This document shows positions 36,654 to 49,280 of a stretch of DNA of 64,000 nucleotides, one piece after another. How positions within the stretch are numbered: position 1 is the first letter of the stretch; the number at the start of each line of letters is the position of its first letter. The DNA is from Dreissena polymorpha (Eukaryota; Mollusca; Bivalvia; Myida; Dreissenidae), in the NCBI RefSeq assembly GCF_020536995.1, contig NC_068359.1, positions 77,557,821 to 77,621,820 on the forward strand. The letters are read 5' to 3'. The notes beneath the pieces are model-generated. The model ran no database searches, was not told the DNA's origin, and was given only the letters and a program-made list of their open reading frames with translations. The position numbers were made by a program, and so were the translations under genes.

Positions 36654-39600
36654 TTAGTCAACCAAGAGCTCAAAATGCACAAAACCAGATTTGTTCAAAA
36701 CATTGTACTCTATGTTCTTCGCGTATATCTTGCATGTAATCATAAACAGCTGTGCCGGCATGGGGTTGTCAAACCGGACGAATACAAGGGGCGAGCGGTA
36801 CATCTCTTGATTGCGGTACGGGAAGTACTTAAAGTGAAATCCGTTGCTCGGGTGGTAGAATATGTCTCCGACATTGTCCTTGTCAGCCGGGTTCTGAAAG
36901 ATACATACACAATGAGGCATCAAGGCAATTGTTAAGTTCATACATTATAAATTTAATTGAAAATGTTAACCTTGTTAACGTAAGAATAATTGACGAACAT
37001 CTAAAATCAGAAAATACACCATCTTAAATGCATTGATTTTCTGGTTCTAAGTTGACAATCAACAGATTCCATCTATTCAAATTCAAACTATAATATCAAG
37101 GGCTCAAATTATATGATATCAGTTAAGCATTATTATTTCCTTCCCAATTAACAGTCATATTAAATAAAGCGTTTCTTTTTCATTTCGTTTCACGTTAAAT
37201 TCAAGGGCGAAAAAACAAATGCAAGGGGCCATCAAGAATGTGAGCAATTGTCAAGAGTATTGCACATTAATCCAACGTAGAATATAAATCGAAGGACGAA
37301 GCGCGAAAACAAATTATATAGGTCATTGCCTATTAGGCTCTTCATCAATTATCTGATAAGTTTCTATGAATAACCAAGAAAGTAAACTTATCCTAAAATA
37401 CTTCTTCAATAATTAGTTCAATACCTCTCCTTCGCATTTGACTGTCACGAAATACTTCTGCCACAGACTGAGTGAGTTGCCGTTCTCGTACTTCAGATCA
37501 TCAGGTAAAGTACCGTTGTCAAACGGCTCCGGTAGCCAGTCAAAAATCTAGCATTAATATAAAAAAAATCAATGTAAAATTTAAGAAAATAATCTAATAT
37601 GCCTGACGAAACAAAAAGCAAATCCTCAACTGCATATTTATTAAACAAACCTTTTTGCTAAATTGCACTAGACCGTGAACATATTTAGATCAGTGTCTTT
37701 GTCCAGTCATAAAACGTCGTGGTTTGATCTGGTGAAATGAATTCATGCAAACACCAGATGCCAAGTCTTAAATCTTATAAGCTCATCTGGAAGATTTTGG
37801 GTTCTTTATTTTAACTTTATAGGGAAACTTCGCTTCGAACTCAATTTCTTTTGCAACAGGCTTATTTAACAAACTGCAGAGTTAGTTCAGAAACTCCGGG
37901 ATATTACGATTTTTCTGTATCCAACATTAAGCAACACAATAATACCAACACCTACCTCTTTCATCTTCAGCAGAATGCAAGGTTGCCCATCCTCGTACCC
38001 ATACAACTGCTGCTTCAAGCAGTTGTCCCCGAGCTCACGGAAGATATCAAAGTAACATGGCGTGTCCCATTCATTCTGGTTACGATACCCGGTCACCGAG
38101 CTGCAGTCGACGGTGCTTTCGTTCAATGTTGGTATTTCGTTCACATAGTCTGGTAAATTATAAGCAAAAATGCATTATCATATGCACAACAACATGGTAT
38201 TTCGTTCTTTCGGACAAGGCCATAAGCATTAACTTGTGTACGGGAGGGGGGAGGAGTTATACATTATTTAGTTATTATGCCCATCTTCGAAAAAGAAGGC
38301 CTATATTGTTGTGCTGGATGTCGGTCGGTCTCTCTGCCGGTCTGTCGGTTGGTAGACATGTTCGTTTCCGATCAATAACTCGTCAATGAATTGACCGATT
38401 GGCTTGATACTTCACATGTGCAATGTCCTTGGACAGTAGATGGCATCTATTGAAATTAGGGTTACTAGGTCAAAGGTTAAGGTAACTTTGACAATAAGTG
38501 TGAACATTGTTTTCGATCAATAACTCGTCGACGAATTGACCGAATGACTTGAAACTTCGCACGTCTATTGACCTTGAACAGTAGATGGTTCTATTGAAAT
38601 TGGAGTCACTAGAACAAAGGTTGGGGTCAATGTCACAATAAGTGTAAAAATCTTTTCCGATTGATAACTCGTCAACAAAATGACCGATTGGCAGCATACT
38701 TACAATGTGCATTGGCCTTGGACAGTAGATGACCCCAATTTAAATTGGGGTCACTATGTCAAGGGTCAAGGTCACTGTCACAATAAGTGTGAACATTGTT
38801 TCCGATCAAAAAATCGTCAACGATTTGACCGATCGGCTTGATATTTTTCATGTGCATTGGCCAGTGGATAGTAGATGAACTCTATTGATTTCGGGGTCAC
38901 AAGTTCAAAGCACTGTTGTTGTGTTGTTGTTGTTTTGTTGTGTTTTTTTTAGGGGGGGGGGGCATATTTCTCTGACTGCGGAACTCTTGCTAGTTTTGAC
39001 TAGTGTGGAAATATTGAATGAAAAAAGAAGAGCATGATGATTTCAATTATTGTAAGGTTACACATCAACATATCAACAGTACATTTTAACAAAAACAAAA
39101 AAACACATCATTATATGAATATTTTGAAGATTTTAATAAACCAAGATACCATTTTGAAAGCTTAAACTTACAATGCAAATGATAATTAAAATACAGCATG
39201 GCATATATTAATTGTAGCCTAACACGTAATGAAGTTTATAACTTATACACACAAATATTCAAGTTTAAACACTCATATTTCGGATTACTGAATCCTTTTC
39301 AACAGAACATAATACTTGTTTGTCAATATTTTTTACAGTAACCACAATATTGTCAACGGGTTTCTTGAAATATCACTTAGTAAACAAATTCTTTTTTAAA
39401 CTAACATATTGTGTACAATGGTGCTTTTTTTGTTATAAATAAATTAAAATAATAATATAAAAACCCACTGGTATTTAAATATGTAGGTCATTATACGTTG
39501 ATTTAACCAGAAAAAAACAATAGAGCTATCACCAATCTCCACGTTATTGTGTAGAATTGTTTGGGTCAAAGCGTGTTTTAAATTCATTCATGAATATTTC

Positions 39601-39810
39601 GTCGTACTATGTTTCGCCGATCTCATTGAACGGGACTGCTACTTACGTTGCAATAATCCATCCACGTCGTCCACATACGGTGTGTACGTGAAATTGCTTT
39701 CCTTCTTGAAGTGGATAAGGGTTGTTCTGACATCGGGCTTCGGGCGGAATGAAAGTTGTACTGGCATATCATTAGAACTATCTGAAGTTAGAAGCGTATT
39801 CTGTCGTTTT
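36654..39810 (-). CDS. Sodium/potassium-transporting ATPase subunit beta (C-terminal exons)
   Basis: The glycosylated beta subunit pairs with the catalytic alpha subunit of the Na+/K+ pump in the plasma membrane. Four exons are seen: about 39647-39810 (LSFRPKPDVRTTLIHF), 37956-38149 (TPCYFDIFRELGDNC, LYGYEDGQPCILLKM), 37425-37547 (IFDWLPEPFDNGTLPDDLKY, YFVTVKCEGE) and 36654-36893 (GFHFKYFPYRNQEMYRSPLV, then FVRFDNP and the end GFVHFELLVD). Junction phases agree (1, 0, 0), with donors GTAAGT, GTAGGT and GTATTG. Six cysteines are present, matching the three conserved disulfides of the ectodomain. The start of the first exon listed is uncertain; CTTCAG near 39790 is an alternative acceptor. The exons for the cytoplasmic tail and membrane anchor were not found to the right and may lie beyond a long intron. 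Confidence 0.9.
38268..39000. repeat. Dispersed repeat with about four 146-bp tandem units, in beta-subunit intron
   Basis: Units begin TTTCCGATCAATAACTCGTC near 38364, 38511, 38655 and 38801, spacing 144-147 bases, moderately diverged. The array lies inside a longer element that starts TATTATGCCCATCTTCGAAA and ends with a G run and CTGCGGAACTCTTGCTAG. I recall this as a common bivalve repeat. No function is implied. Confidence 0.7.
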
Positions 39811-40786
39811 CTGGCACAAATGATAAAATGCTGCAAATTATGAAATTTGGCTAAAGGACTTTAAAAAAGTAAACACCCATGCAACATAAAAATGAGAAGA
39901 AAATTCAATGAATTACAATTAATTACAGCTTGTAAAATCAGGGACAAAAGCGACTCCCGTAAGGAATCGTCCCTGGAATAAAGGCAATGCAAACAACTAA
40001 ATGCATCTGACTCAGAAATAAATTTATCAATATACGTGAGAATATTGTCATATATACACTTTTAGGTTATGCTACATCTCAATGATTAAATCGATCGCTG
40101 CAAGAATGTGGAAAAAATAATAACTCAACAAACAGAAAAACATTTCAAAGTTTAAAGGCATATAACTCAGAAATCCTTGAAGGACATGACATGAAGAGAG
40201 GAGTCGTGTACATGGTGATTACATTTGTGCAAATAAATTCAATAGCTTACGAACAGCGGAAGTAGTTATTCCACAAACTTTATAATTGACATGCTTTTGC
40301 TTTCAAAACTGCTCAGTTCAAGTGTACGTGTATGTAACTTAGGGACGCGTAGATCACTGGAAATAAATATGTCTTGGGCATCAACACCTTGTTGATAACA
40401 CGTTTCAAATTGTAATAGATTGCTTGTGAAATGTTCACGTTCCTCGACAAACTGATAACGTTTTATGGAGAAAGACCGATGAACCAACGAACAACCCTCA
40501 GTTAACTCTAATAAACAATTTGTATCAGTTTCATTTATTGCTTTTTAAATCTACATAGTTATTGAGCCGCGGAAACACACACAAGCTATATGGTAAGCTT
40601 AAGGGCTGGACAGAAAAGGATCCTGGGAGTGATTGAAGTTGTTCCAGAAGTTCCAAAGTGAATCCATTGAGACAAAAATCTCATGAGTTCAAATATTCAG
40701 CAGTTCAAAATTAGGCCTTCCATAAATTTTATATAACGACTAAAAATGACAAAACACTTATTTTGGCTTTGCAAACATGTTGGATA

Positions 40787-40950
40787 CTGGCATAGTCAGA
40801 CACGTGTGACCGATACATAGTCAGACACGTGTGACCGATACATAGTCAGACACGTGTGACCGATACATAGTCAGACACGTGTGACCGATACCTGGCATAG
40901 TCAGACACGTGTGACCGATACCTGGCATAGTCAGACACGTGTGACCGATA
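40787..40950. repeat. Minisatellite with ACACGTGT core
   Basis: Six near-identical units of GTCAGACACGTGTGACCGAT, spaced 25 bases apart for the first four and 30 bases for the last two (extra CCTGG). Every unit holds the palindrome ACACGTGT with an E-box CACGTG. The very low divergence suggests recent expansion. It lies about 1 kb upstream of the leftmost-coding beta-subunit exon, presumably in an intron. Confidence 0.9.
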
Positions 40951-42163
40951 CAAATTCATTTACACTTTTGTCTGTGTCGAAACAAAGTTTCTATAAACAT
41001 TGTATAAGAAATAAATACATGTTCATTCATCAATGTAAGACATCAGATTTTGTGTGCGCATATATTTCACTGATTTTACAAAATAGATCAACAAACAGCG
41101 TTACAGTTGAAAATTGAAACCAAGTTGTTAAAATCTTCTCCTCTGTAATTGAACGCGCATATAGTTCGTATTTGGCATATGCAATCAATTTAAATTCGTC
41201 CAACGATTGTGTTTAAAACCTCTCACAGAGGGCCAAAATTGTATGTATATAATGCAAAAATTTGGTTTAGAAAGATTTCAAAAGGTGCTAGGTAAACTAA
41301 GAAACTTTCTATGCACGATGCATCCAGTATTTTCTGCCCGTTTGCAATTTTAAACAAATCGAATATCACCTGAGTTCATGTGCAAAAAAGGAACGAACTT
41401 GGATGCATACATCAGAGCATTATTCGTGATAACCGAAGTATTCTCCGAACTTCGTTAACGATCGAATACATGGAAAACTTTAGATAATGTATGTAATTCG
41501 TACAAGCAATCATCAAACATAATTACTAGCTTACATTTTTAATAAATATAAACCGAATTAGGAACATATGCAATACAAATTTGAAAAAAAAAACAGTAAG
41601 TAAGATTAATAAGGTTACGTAACATTTTTAAAAGACGTTCTCATATACTTTTCTTACTCGTTTTTAACATCGTGGCGGTTTATGAAATGTTTTTATCACA
41701 TAACTGTTGCTAAAAGATCTATCAATACAAACTATGCTTCCGTAATAGATAGATAATGTTTTTTCGGGATTCAAATGCTTAACCAAAACCAAGCAATATA
41801 TTTAAGAGTATAGCATGAGAAGATTAACGTAAATACTAATAGTCCTAATCTAAGATATAATAGCAGTGAAGCTCACGTAATTTATCGGGCGAATTTTTGT
41901 TAAAGTCACCGTTTTATGAAAACGTTTACTTTTAAATGTTGAACGTTCGTCAGCCAAACTGTTACACCCCGATTAAAATCCCCGTTCAAAGCTATATATA
42001 TGGGCAGAATCGTAAGAAAACGTGTTTTATTGAGGATATCACTGAAAATCCGATTGAAATCGGTTAAAAGCAAACAATATAGCGATTTTATTTTGGGGTC
42101 GAGTACGGTAAAGTACAAAAACGACCTAATAATTATTCATGGTTCGACACATTAATTCAAATC
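40951..42163. other. AT-rich DNA, no gene seen
   Basis: Presumed intron of the Na+/K+-ATPase beta gene or intergenic. No membrane-anchor exon and no repeat were recognised. Confidence 0.4.
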
Positions 42164-42166
42164 TAA

Positions 42167-43975
42167 TGCTGCGTTTACATTACGTTCCCGGCAGCCACGG
42201 CAGTCCCGTTTGTCCGAAACGTATCGCGCCGTGTGAATCTTGCAATTTTTTACCTTTAATTCAATGTTTGCTAGGTTGTGCTAAGTTTCCTCACGGTTTA
42301 TCAAGGTATACGTGACGTGCCGTCGAAACGAAAACGCGGCCCTTCGACGGTGCGCTGAGTTTTCATCCAAGGTCTGTCACGGATGTATAGTTGTTGCTTC
42401 AAGCTACGATGCGTTCTGTTAAGTTCCCGCAAGTTGTTTGCGTTTGTCATGCAGGTCTGATACGTTGAACACGTTTGTCATTCATTTGTCACGTTCTGCA
42501 AAGGTACCGTGCGGATCAAACGTGGACATCCGAGAGGTTTCGGGCACGATTTTGCTCCCGATATAAAAGAAAACTCTCAAGCAACATTATTTATTATAAC
42601 AAAATAATTCCAGTGGCATGCATGTGAACGACGAGGATGATTTTGTGTTTGCCTGCTTATTTGCAGCATTAATAAAATATTTGCGTTTTAAAGAGCTGAA
42701 AGAAGCACACAAGTCCGGGAAAAGACGAAGGAGGCCAAGGTCCCTGTGGGTTCGTCCATGGCTATCAGAAGCTAGAAGGAAGCATCAAGGGCACTTTGAC
42801 GCATGTCTTACCAGGGAACTCCGCAACGAAGATATCAACACCTTTCAGAATTATCTGCGGATGCCCACAGAACTTTTCGACGAGATCCTTGAAAAGATAG
42901 CTCAAGTCATCTCAAGACAAGATACGAAGTTTCGCTCTGCCCCTACATCCGGATTGAAACTGGCACTGACTCTGAGGCATTTGGCTACAAGGGACAATTA
43001 CTTGTCACTCTCCTATGTGTTTCGGTGCAGTAAGGCAGCAATTTGTCAAATGGTTTCTGAAGTATGCAGCGCTATTGTCCAGGCTACAATGACGAAGTGT
43101 TCACCGTTCCTGTGACACCCAATGAGTTGCTATCTATCTCCCAGGAATTTGAAGACAGTGGTTTTTTGCCACATGCAGTTGCAGTTGGTGCTCTAGACGG
43201 GAAGCATGTTGCTATCAGCAAGCCACCAAACACAAGTTTCCTGTACCACAACTATAAGGGATTTTACAGTATCAATCTCCTTGCAATAATAGATGCCCAG
43301 TATCGTTTCATATGGATTGAAGTCGGTGGAGTTGGACATATGTCTGATGCCCACATCTGTAATGACTCAGAACTCTTGAACAGTCTGGAATAGGGTTCCC
43401 GCCAACATGCCCTCCTCTGAACGATGACCAGAATCAGGACAATCCATACTTCATTTTAGTAGACGATGTTTTTGAATAGCAAGGCTTTTATACACTAATC
43501 TTCAGACCGCGCGAATCGTGTCAGACCGTACAACAACTCAACTGGCCGTAACGCATATGCATGCAAAACGCAACACAACGTAACGGGTTGGAATAAACAC
43601 GTAGCAAAACGGCTGTCAATTATCCTAGCTTGCTGTGGTTATCTTGACAAAACGTGACAAAACGTATCAAAACTTGATTGAAACTTAACATGTCGGGGAA
43701 TAATAAGGATTCCCGTCAGACTACGGACCCTTTTCGGGTTCTGTTACGGCCTGTTACGTACTGTCAAGTTTTGTTGCGTTTAAAAAGTTCCATCATATTT
43801 CCGCCGTGGCAAGTTTTTTGACAGTTCAAAATTTTGGCACGGCAACCACGTTAACCCCGTTGTGTCACTTTTGACTATCCCGTTCCTCTACGTTGCCTAA
43901 CGTCAATCCCGTTCCCTCCACGGTGGTCCGAAACGTGATTGCCGTGGTCGCCGGGAATATAGTGTAAACGCAGCA
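42167..43975 (+). mobile_element. PIF/Harbinger DNA transposon, 1.8 kb, with TIRs and TAA duplication
   Basis: The terminal inverted repeats are TGCTGCGTTTACATTACGTT (left) and the inverse of GTGTAAACGCAGCA (right), both continuing to CCCGGC. TAA is duplicated outside (42164-42166, 43976-43978). Inside is a HARBI1-like transposase in pieces and no second (Myb-like) gene. The outer parts between TIR and ORF carry many CCGT/ACGTT words in both orientations. Preserved TIRs and target site suggest a fairly young insertion. The copy is non-functional because the transposase is broken. Confidence 0.9.
42618..43393 (+). pseudogene. HARBI1-like DDE transposase, frameshifted and truncated
   Basis: The first frame (42618 onward) carries RPWLSEARRKHQGHFDACL and FQNYLRMPTELFDEILEKI, typical of the N-terminal half of HARBI1-like proteins. 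Near 43083 the reading shifts by one base into a second frame with [34 protein letters not shown] and a [11 protein letters not shown] stretch, the DDE_4 nuclease core with its first acidic residues. A stop follows at 43391. A further piece in another frame (PYFILVDDVF) continues the family pattern before the region with the last catalytic Glu is lost. About 290 residues remain of the usual 350 or so. Confidence 0.85.
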
Positions 43976-44710
43976 TAACCAAACTAAATGATTATAATGT
44001 TTAGCGAAAGCTAAATATAGATATAATGTGCATAACTCGCGACGCTGCAATGATTTTGCCTATTGCATGTATTTATGATTATTTGATATATTATTTTATC
44101 GATTCAAAACCGATTTTGACCAGGTTTTCGATGTCAACATCGATAAAAAACATATATTTCAATGAATTTATGTAAAGTTTATTTATATGCAAAACAACGA
44201 TATATTCCGCGAACAGGGACTATAGGACTATGTAAAAAAGCACAATTCATGTGGACGACTTATGTAATTTACCATATTTGTTACGTCGGAGCATATTTTG
44301 TCATTTCGCAACACGGTCGATGTGGAACGGAATGAGAAAGTTTGTGTACGTCGACTACATTAACAAAATCAGTTCAATATCTATACTCGTGTTATTTAAT
44401 AATGATATAAAATAGTATCGTCGTATTTTGAGCGGTATTTAAACGTTCGCGCTTATAATTTCAAAGATGGAAATGATTACTTAATGTTCATTATATATTC
44501 ATGATGGTTATGTGAATGGGTACGTTTTATAACAAGTACGTTAAATTAGGGCTTCACAATGTTGATCATCGATGTGCACAGTCTAAAGTTGTTACGTTTG
44601 ACTTCAATGAGACGGATTTTCCTGTTTAAGGAACACAAACAACAATCAAGCTCTGTTAAAATTGTGTACAGTTTGTATGTGCAGCTAATAATAAATACCG
44701 TAGCGTGGGG

Positions 44711-44986
44711 ATTGTATTTTATACTTTATATAAGCAATCCTTGTAGTATCACAAAATATAGCGACAACAACAGAACTCTTCAAATTATTGAATCGTTTTG
44801 AGTTGCAACGCTTTATAATTGTTAGGTTTTTAAATCGTCAAAAGATGCATATAATGGATAGTTGAGAGCTTGGTAAATATTCAATATTGCTGTTTCCTCA
44901 CAAATATCATTACTAAAACGAAAACTTGCAAATCTGAAACAACTTCTTTTAATTTTGTCAATTTACCAAAACGTGAAAAGGCCCCT
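44711..44986 (-). mobile_element. TTAA-flanked TIR element, fragment (copy 4)
   Basis: Only the outer half next to the AGGGGCC-type end is present. It finishes GTGAAAAGGCCCCT, followed by TTAA at 44987-44990. The match stops at TATTTTATACTTTATATAAG, that is, at the edge of the tRNA-like core, which is absent. Confidence 0.8.
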
Positions 44987-45089
44987 TTAAACCTTACCAG
45001 ATCGCATTTACATCAATCACCATGAACATAATGTTTTATTTAAATATTCCAAACACCAAAAAAGCATAAAATAACTCAACATAGCTCAC

Positions 45090-45186
45090 CGAAAGACTGA
45101 GGAATTTCCACTCGAAGGCATGTATACAGTAGCGGCAATGACAGCATCAGTGCTATACCAAAGGTTCGGTTCTGCAGAAAATGCAT
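45090..45186 (-). CDS. Signal-peptide first exon, paralogue b
   Basis: This 97-nt exon has ATG at 45186, 32 codons plus 1 nt, then donor GTGAGC. It encodes MHFLQNRTFGIALMLSLPLL then YTCLRVEIPQSF, a good signal peptide. Homology to the exons at 8309 and 53963 covers the exon and about 60 bases upstream, including GACACxAGACTAAATG on the plus strand. An ATATAA lies 88 nt upstream of the ATG. No second exon was found on the left, where a TTAA-element fragment and the Harbinger element follow. It may be an orphan promoter-exon duplicate, or the gene's later exons were not recognised. Confidence 0.5.
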
Positions 45187-45250
45187 TGTGCAAACAAATC
45201 CTCAATGTTAAAAACATACGACACGAGACTAAATGTAAAGCTCGTTTGCT

Positions 45251-48200
45251 GAATTAATTAACGAGTAGACGTGTTATATCTGGCGCACCTGAACAGTAAT
45301 TTAATGCGCCCTGGTTTTTTTACAAAAGCACTATGTTCATTTGCATATTAATGCAATCGAGTTTAAAGTCAACAAACCGACGGGGGAATTCCGGAATTAA
45401 CATTTTACCATATTAGTCATTATTCAACTGTATCGTAATTTATATTAATTAATTGCAGTGTAATACAATTAAGTACATCTTATAAAGTACACGCATAAGA
45501 GTAAAGGAGGATTAGCCATAAGTCTAGTATCTATTGTGTTTTGTCTTAAAACATGCACTTACAAATATAAAAACAAATATTATTATTCCATCATTTGAAA
45601 ACGTCATATTTTGAGAGTGAAGTAAATGACAATATTAAAATGTTCAATTAATTTTATGAAACATAGTTTTGCTTTCTTTTAATTTAGGTATTGTTTTAAT
45701 ATTATGAATCTAAACTTATACACTATTTTCAAAATGTAAAAGATAATGATAATGCCTTTCATCAAATAATACTTAAACCATTAAAATAAAATCCTACCAA
45801 ATCTGGTCTTGTGAAGGCAGAGATAGTATTTGAGCAAGGAACGACAACTCTGCGTGGAGATTGGGTTTATAACAGCTTCGTTTACGAAGGTATAATAAGG
45901 TTACTTAAGGTTCATGTAGAGGCTTCATTTTGAAAAATGTGGGACCCCTAGCATTGAACTCAAATTTAACTAAAGGAAGAGTGCCACATTGAAAATGTAT
46001 ACATATATGCTTTAAAGGATATTTTTCCTTCAAACTGCTACCAATTTTGTACATCAACGTATCATAACATCCACAAAATCAATCAAAATACAAAGCGATT
46101 TTAACAATAAAATATACATTATTTTCAAAAATCTGAATCATGTTTATTCCACGTATTTCGGCGGAAAACTATATAACTAGTGATTAATATCGACATTGAC
46201 GAGGGCAAGTTACGCTTAAATAGTAAAAAAAGTTTACATATCTAGAAATATCAAAACTCGAACACATGTCATTTCATCAGCATGGGGGCAGCCATTTTTA
46301 AATTAATAAAATAGAAAGAAACATGCTAAAAACTCACTAATCGCCTAATTGACATTCCAAACGGTTGACGATGACAAAGGCATTGGATTGTAATCTTTCC
46401 GTTGATGTTTGCAAACTGCACGATCAGACCTCATAAACACTCAAAAGAATAACCATGTAAGAAGCATTTCACCAATGTTTACAATCGTTGTCGAATCACT
46501 TAATTATATTATTGCGCATAAAATAGACGCTTACAGACTGACAGGAAAATCGATACGTAACTCCGTTCAATTCATCACGGTATACTATTCTATTGATAAT
46601 ACTATTGATAATATATAATAATACATCGCTTTAACAATCTAAAAGTAGAAATAATTCTTTTAAACGAATTTTTTAATAACGAAAGTGAAAACAACGGAAG
46701 TTGGATGGATATTCTGTGAGATGCACTTCGACTCCAGAAAAACAATACAAATAAACTAAAAAAGACGTGTGGGGGACAATTTTCAGCTGGAAAATATTTG
46801 AAATAGGGTAAGTGATGATATCTCTACGTGGTCATTTCTGTTATTTATTGCGATCTCTTGCTGATTAATGTTAATAGTTGTTTTACTAGTTGCCACCCAA
46901 CTGTCAAAATAAGATGTGTTTTCTCAGGTATACACATACCCGGTTTTCTCACCACTGCACGTGGTTTCGATCGATTTGTTTTGCACGTTTTTCTACGGAG
47001 CACAGCGATGGCCACGCTTTCAAAATGGGTAGAAGGAATCGAAATATAAAATCAATCGGTTTGCTAATTTCTTTATATTCCTTTACAATTTTATATGTCG
47101 TCTGCAATCTATTTCAATTTGATATGGTTTAAAATTTGCAATTTGGTTGAGAGGTAAATAACAAAATTGTAAAGCCTTTGAAATATAATTGTGGCCTTAT
47201 TATCCACCATACCTGGATTTTTAAAAAGTAGTTACGTTTTAGTTATTTTTAGAACTTTGTTTGGGAAATTTATCCAAAAAAGGCAGTTGAATAAAAACTC
47301 ATTTGTTGTTTTATAACAATAATTTTCTGTGAAATAATGCTAACTTGACCTTGTAAACGTATATAGCTTTGTATTTATTCAACTTAAGGTAGTGCATATC
47401 CTTCCTAACTTTAGATTGAGATTTTGTAAATTAGTGTAAAAATTTATTGGTCTTAAACCAAAATATGAATAAAGCACACAAATATTGAATGTCAAAAATG
47501 TGTTTATGTTATTCTATCCGTCTTAAGCTTTAAAATGATATATAGTTTGACCATATTGTACCACATTGAATGAAGAAAAACCAAAGCGAAGTTTTAATGA
47601 ATTTTATCCCCCCCCCCCCCCCCCATGAACCTTAATCGAGTCGCGCGCACTGACATAGTGCATGGCGTGTAAAAGGACTGGGTTTCATAGGGGTTATGGA
47701 GTAATTTAATTTGCACCAGTGGTTCCGATATTGAGGCATTGGAAGTTATATGTAAGATGAACTTGTTCAAAATAATGTCGACGAATTCTAATACACAGCA
47801 ATTGAAAACTAGGCCCTCCAGGTTGTACATGAATTTTTAGAGCAACGCGTTTAAGTGTTTAAACATTGGGAAAATATTGCTTTGTTATTGGGCTAGCTAT
47901 GCAACAGTAAGGCACTATAAAAAAGCTTGGGCAATTTTAAATGCGTGTGTCAAAACATAATTTTAATCAACATACTATTAGAAATGTATTTGTTGGCACG
48001 CGCCTCTCTGATGTAATCAGGTAACATTGTTAAACAGCGCTTCTCATTGAGAAAATTTAAACAACGCTGTTTACCTGCGCTATTTTAAAATAAAATACAA
48101 AAGGTGTTTAAACCAGTTTAAAATCGACAAGTTGAGTCGATTTATGGAACATGCATCATTTGGTTTACATGACAAATATAAAAATCAACATTTATGACCA

Positions 48201-49210
48201 AGTGTGAACAAAGATATGTGTTACAGATTTATATGCGTCGAAAACAGAGCAATCACATAGAAACTCATATAGTTTGAAACAATTTAATATTGTTAAGGTA
48301 TTTGTTTCACAAATCGCTAATTAAAAACAGTTACAAACAGACTCTCTGTCGTGTTTACAATTCTATTTGAACTTTGATATGCCTATTTTATTTATTATGT
48401 CATTTTCTTTTGTGCTTTTTATACTGTCTTTGTGTTGTAAGAATTCTATTGACACCACTATTGTCATTCGTTGTAATTAAAATATGTGTGCTAGTATGCA
48501 TTTATAATAGTTTAAATGAAGCTCAGTGGCATATTAGAGGAAAATAAAAAATTGTAAGACTTAAACATTTCCGATGTTTTATTTGCAGTGTACTACGACA
48601 ATTTTTTTAGATAACTTTCTACAGGGCCTTTGTTACCAAGCACCCATCTATGAATTTGCATTACATTACAGCTGAAAGTCGGGAGTTAAGTAATGTACGT
48701 CTACATTTAGTTTCAGGTTTTGTATTTATCATTGTTGCAACTAACGGCCTAAACACATGTGTTAAAACCGATTGTCAAATCTATAATGATGCCATGGCTA
48801 TGTTTTACTATTTTGATATCTCTAAAAATATGCCATAATTTGAATGGGCTTTTCGATATTTGAATTATGCTAATTTCTCAGATTTTGAACAGTCCTGTAT
48901 AATAAAAGTAGTACTGTAAAAAAGATGCAAAGGAACGGATCAGTGTTATGGTTGACAGACTGGTAGCGGTGAGACAAATGTTTTCATGTTAAATTGCTAC
49001 CTAAAACAAACAAAACATAATTAATAATGACTGTTTCTTTATTTCGACGCTTTTTTGTCCTAAACTCCAACTACATATATTTGTAATGCATAAACTCGGG
49101 TTTCTCATTGAGCCCGTTAAAAAGGTGTTTCCGAGAATATGGAACGACATCTTTGCTTGGGAATGTGTTTGGGAGAGAGTGGAACGACAACTCTGCTCGG
49201 AGATTACCAA
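45251..49210. other. AT-rich DNA, no firm gene
   Basis: Contains a 17-base C run (47608-47624) and a short inverted repeat around 48019-48080 (GGTAACATTGTTAAACAGCG against CGCTGTTTACC). A weak plus-strand candidate at 47025-47132 reads MGRRNRNIKSIGLLISLYSF then TILYVVCNLFQFDMV. Its basic start and hydrophobic span look like a type II signal anchor, but it ends at a stop with no good donor. Confidence 0.35.
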
Positions 49211-49214
49211 CTGA

Positions 49215-49280
49215 GCGGACTGCACAGGCTAATCTGGGACGACATTTTACGCCCATGAATTAAACCCCCTTTTACCAGTT
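49215..49280. mobile_element. GAGCC long-TIR MITE, terminal fragment (copy 4)
   Basis: It matches only the right arm of the family: GCGGACTGCACAGGCTAATC, GGGACGACATTTTACGC, then a mutated tail CCCCCTTTTACCAG. Confidence 0.7.

Noticed and set aside
40787-40950. CRISPR-like regular repeats
   Set aside because: Units are directly tandem with 0-5 base differences in spacing and no unique spacers, in a eukaryotic sequence. It is a minisatellite.
49001-49256. Overlapping minus-strand frames with QSCRSTLSQ, similar phrase near 45830-45880
   Set aside because: The shared DNA (GGAACGACAACTCTGC) is short, and the first overlaps a MITE fragment. More likely a dispersed repeat than an exon.
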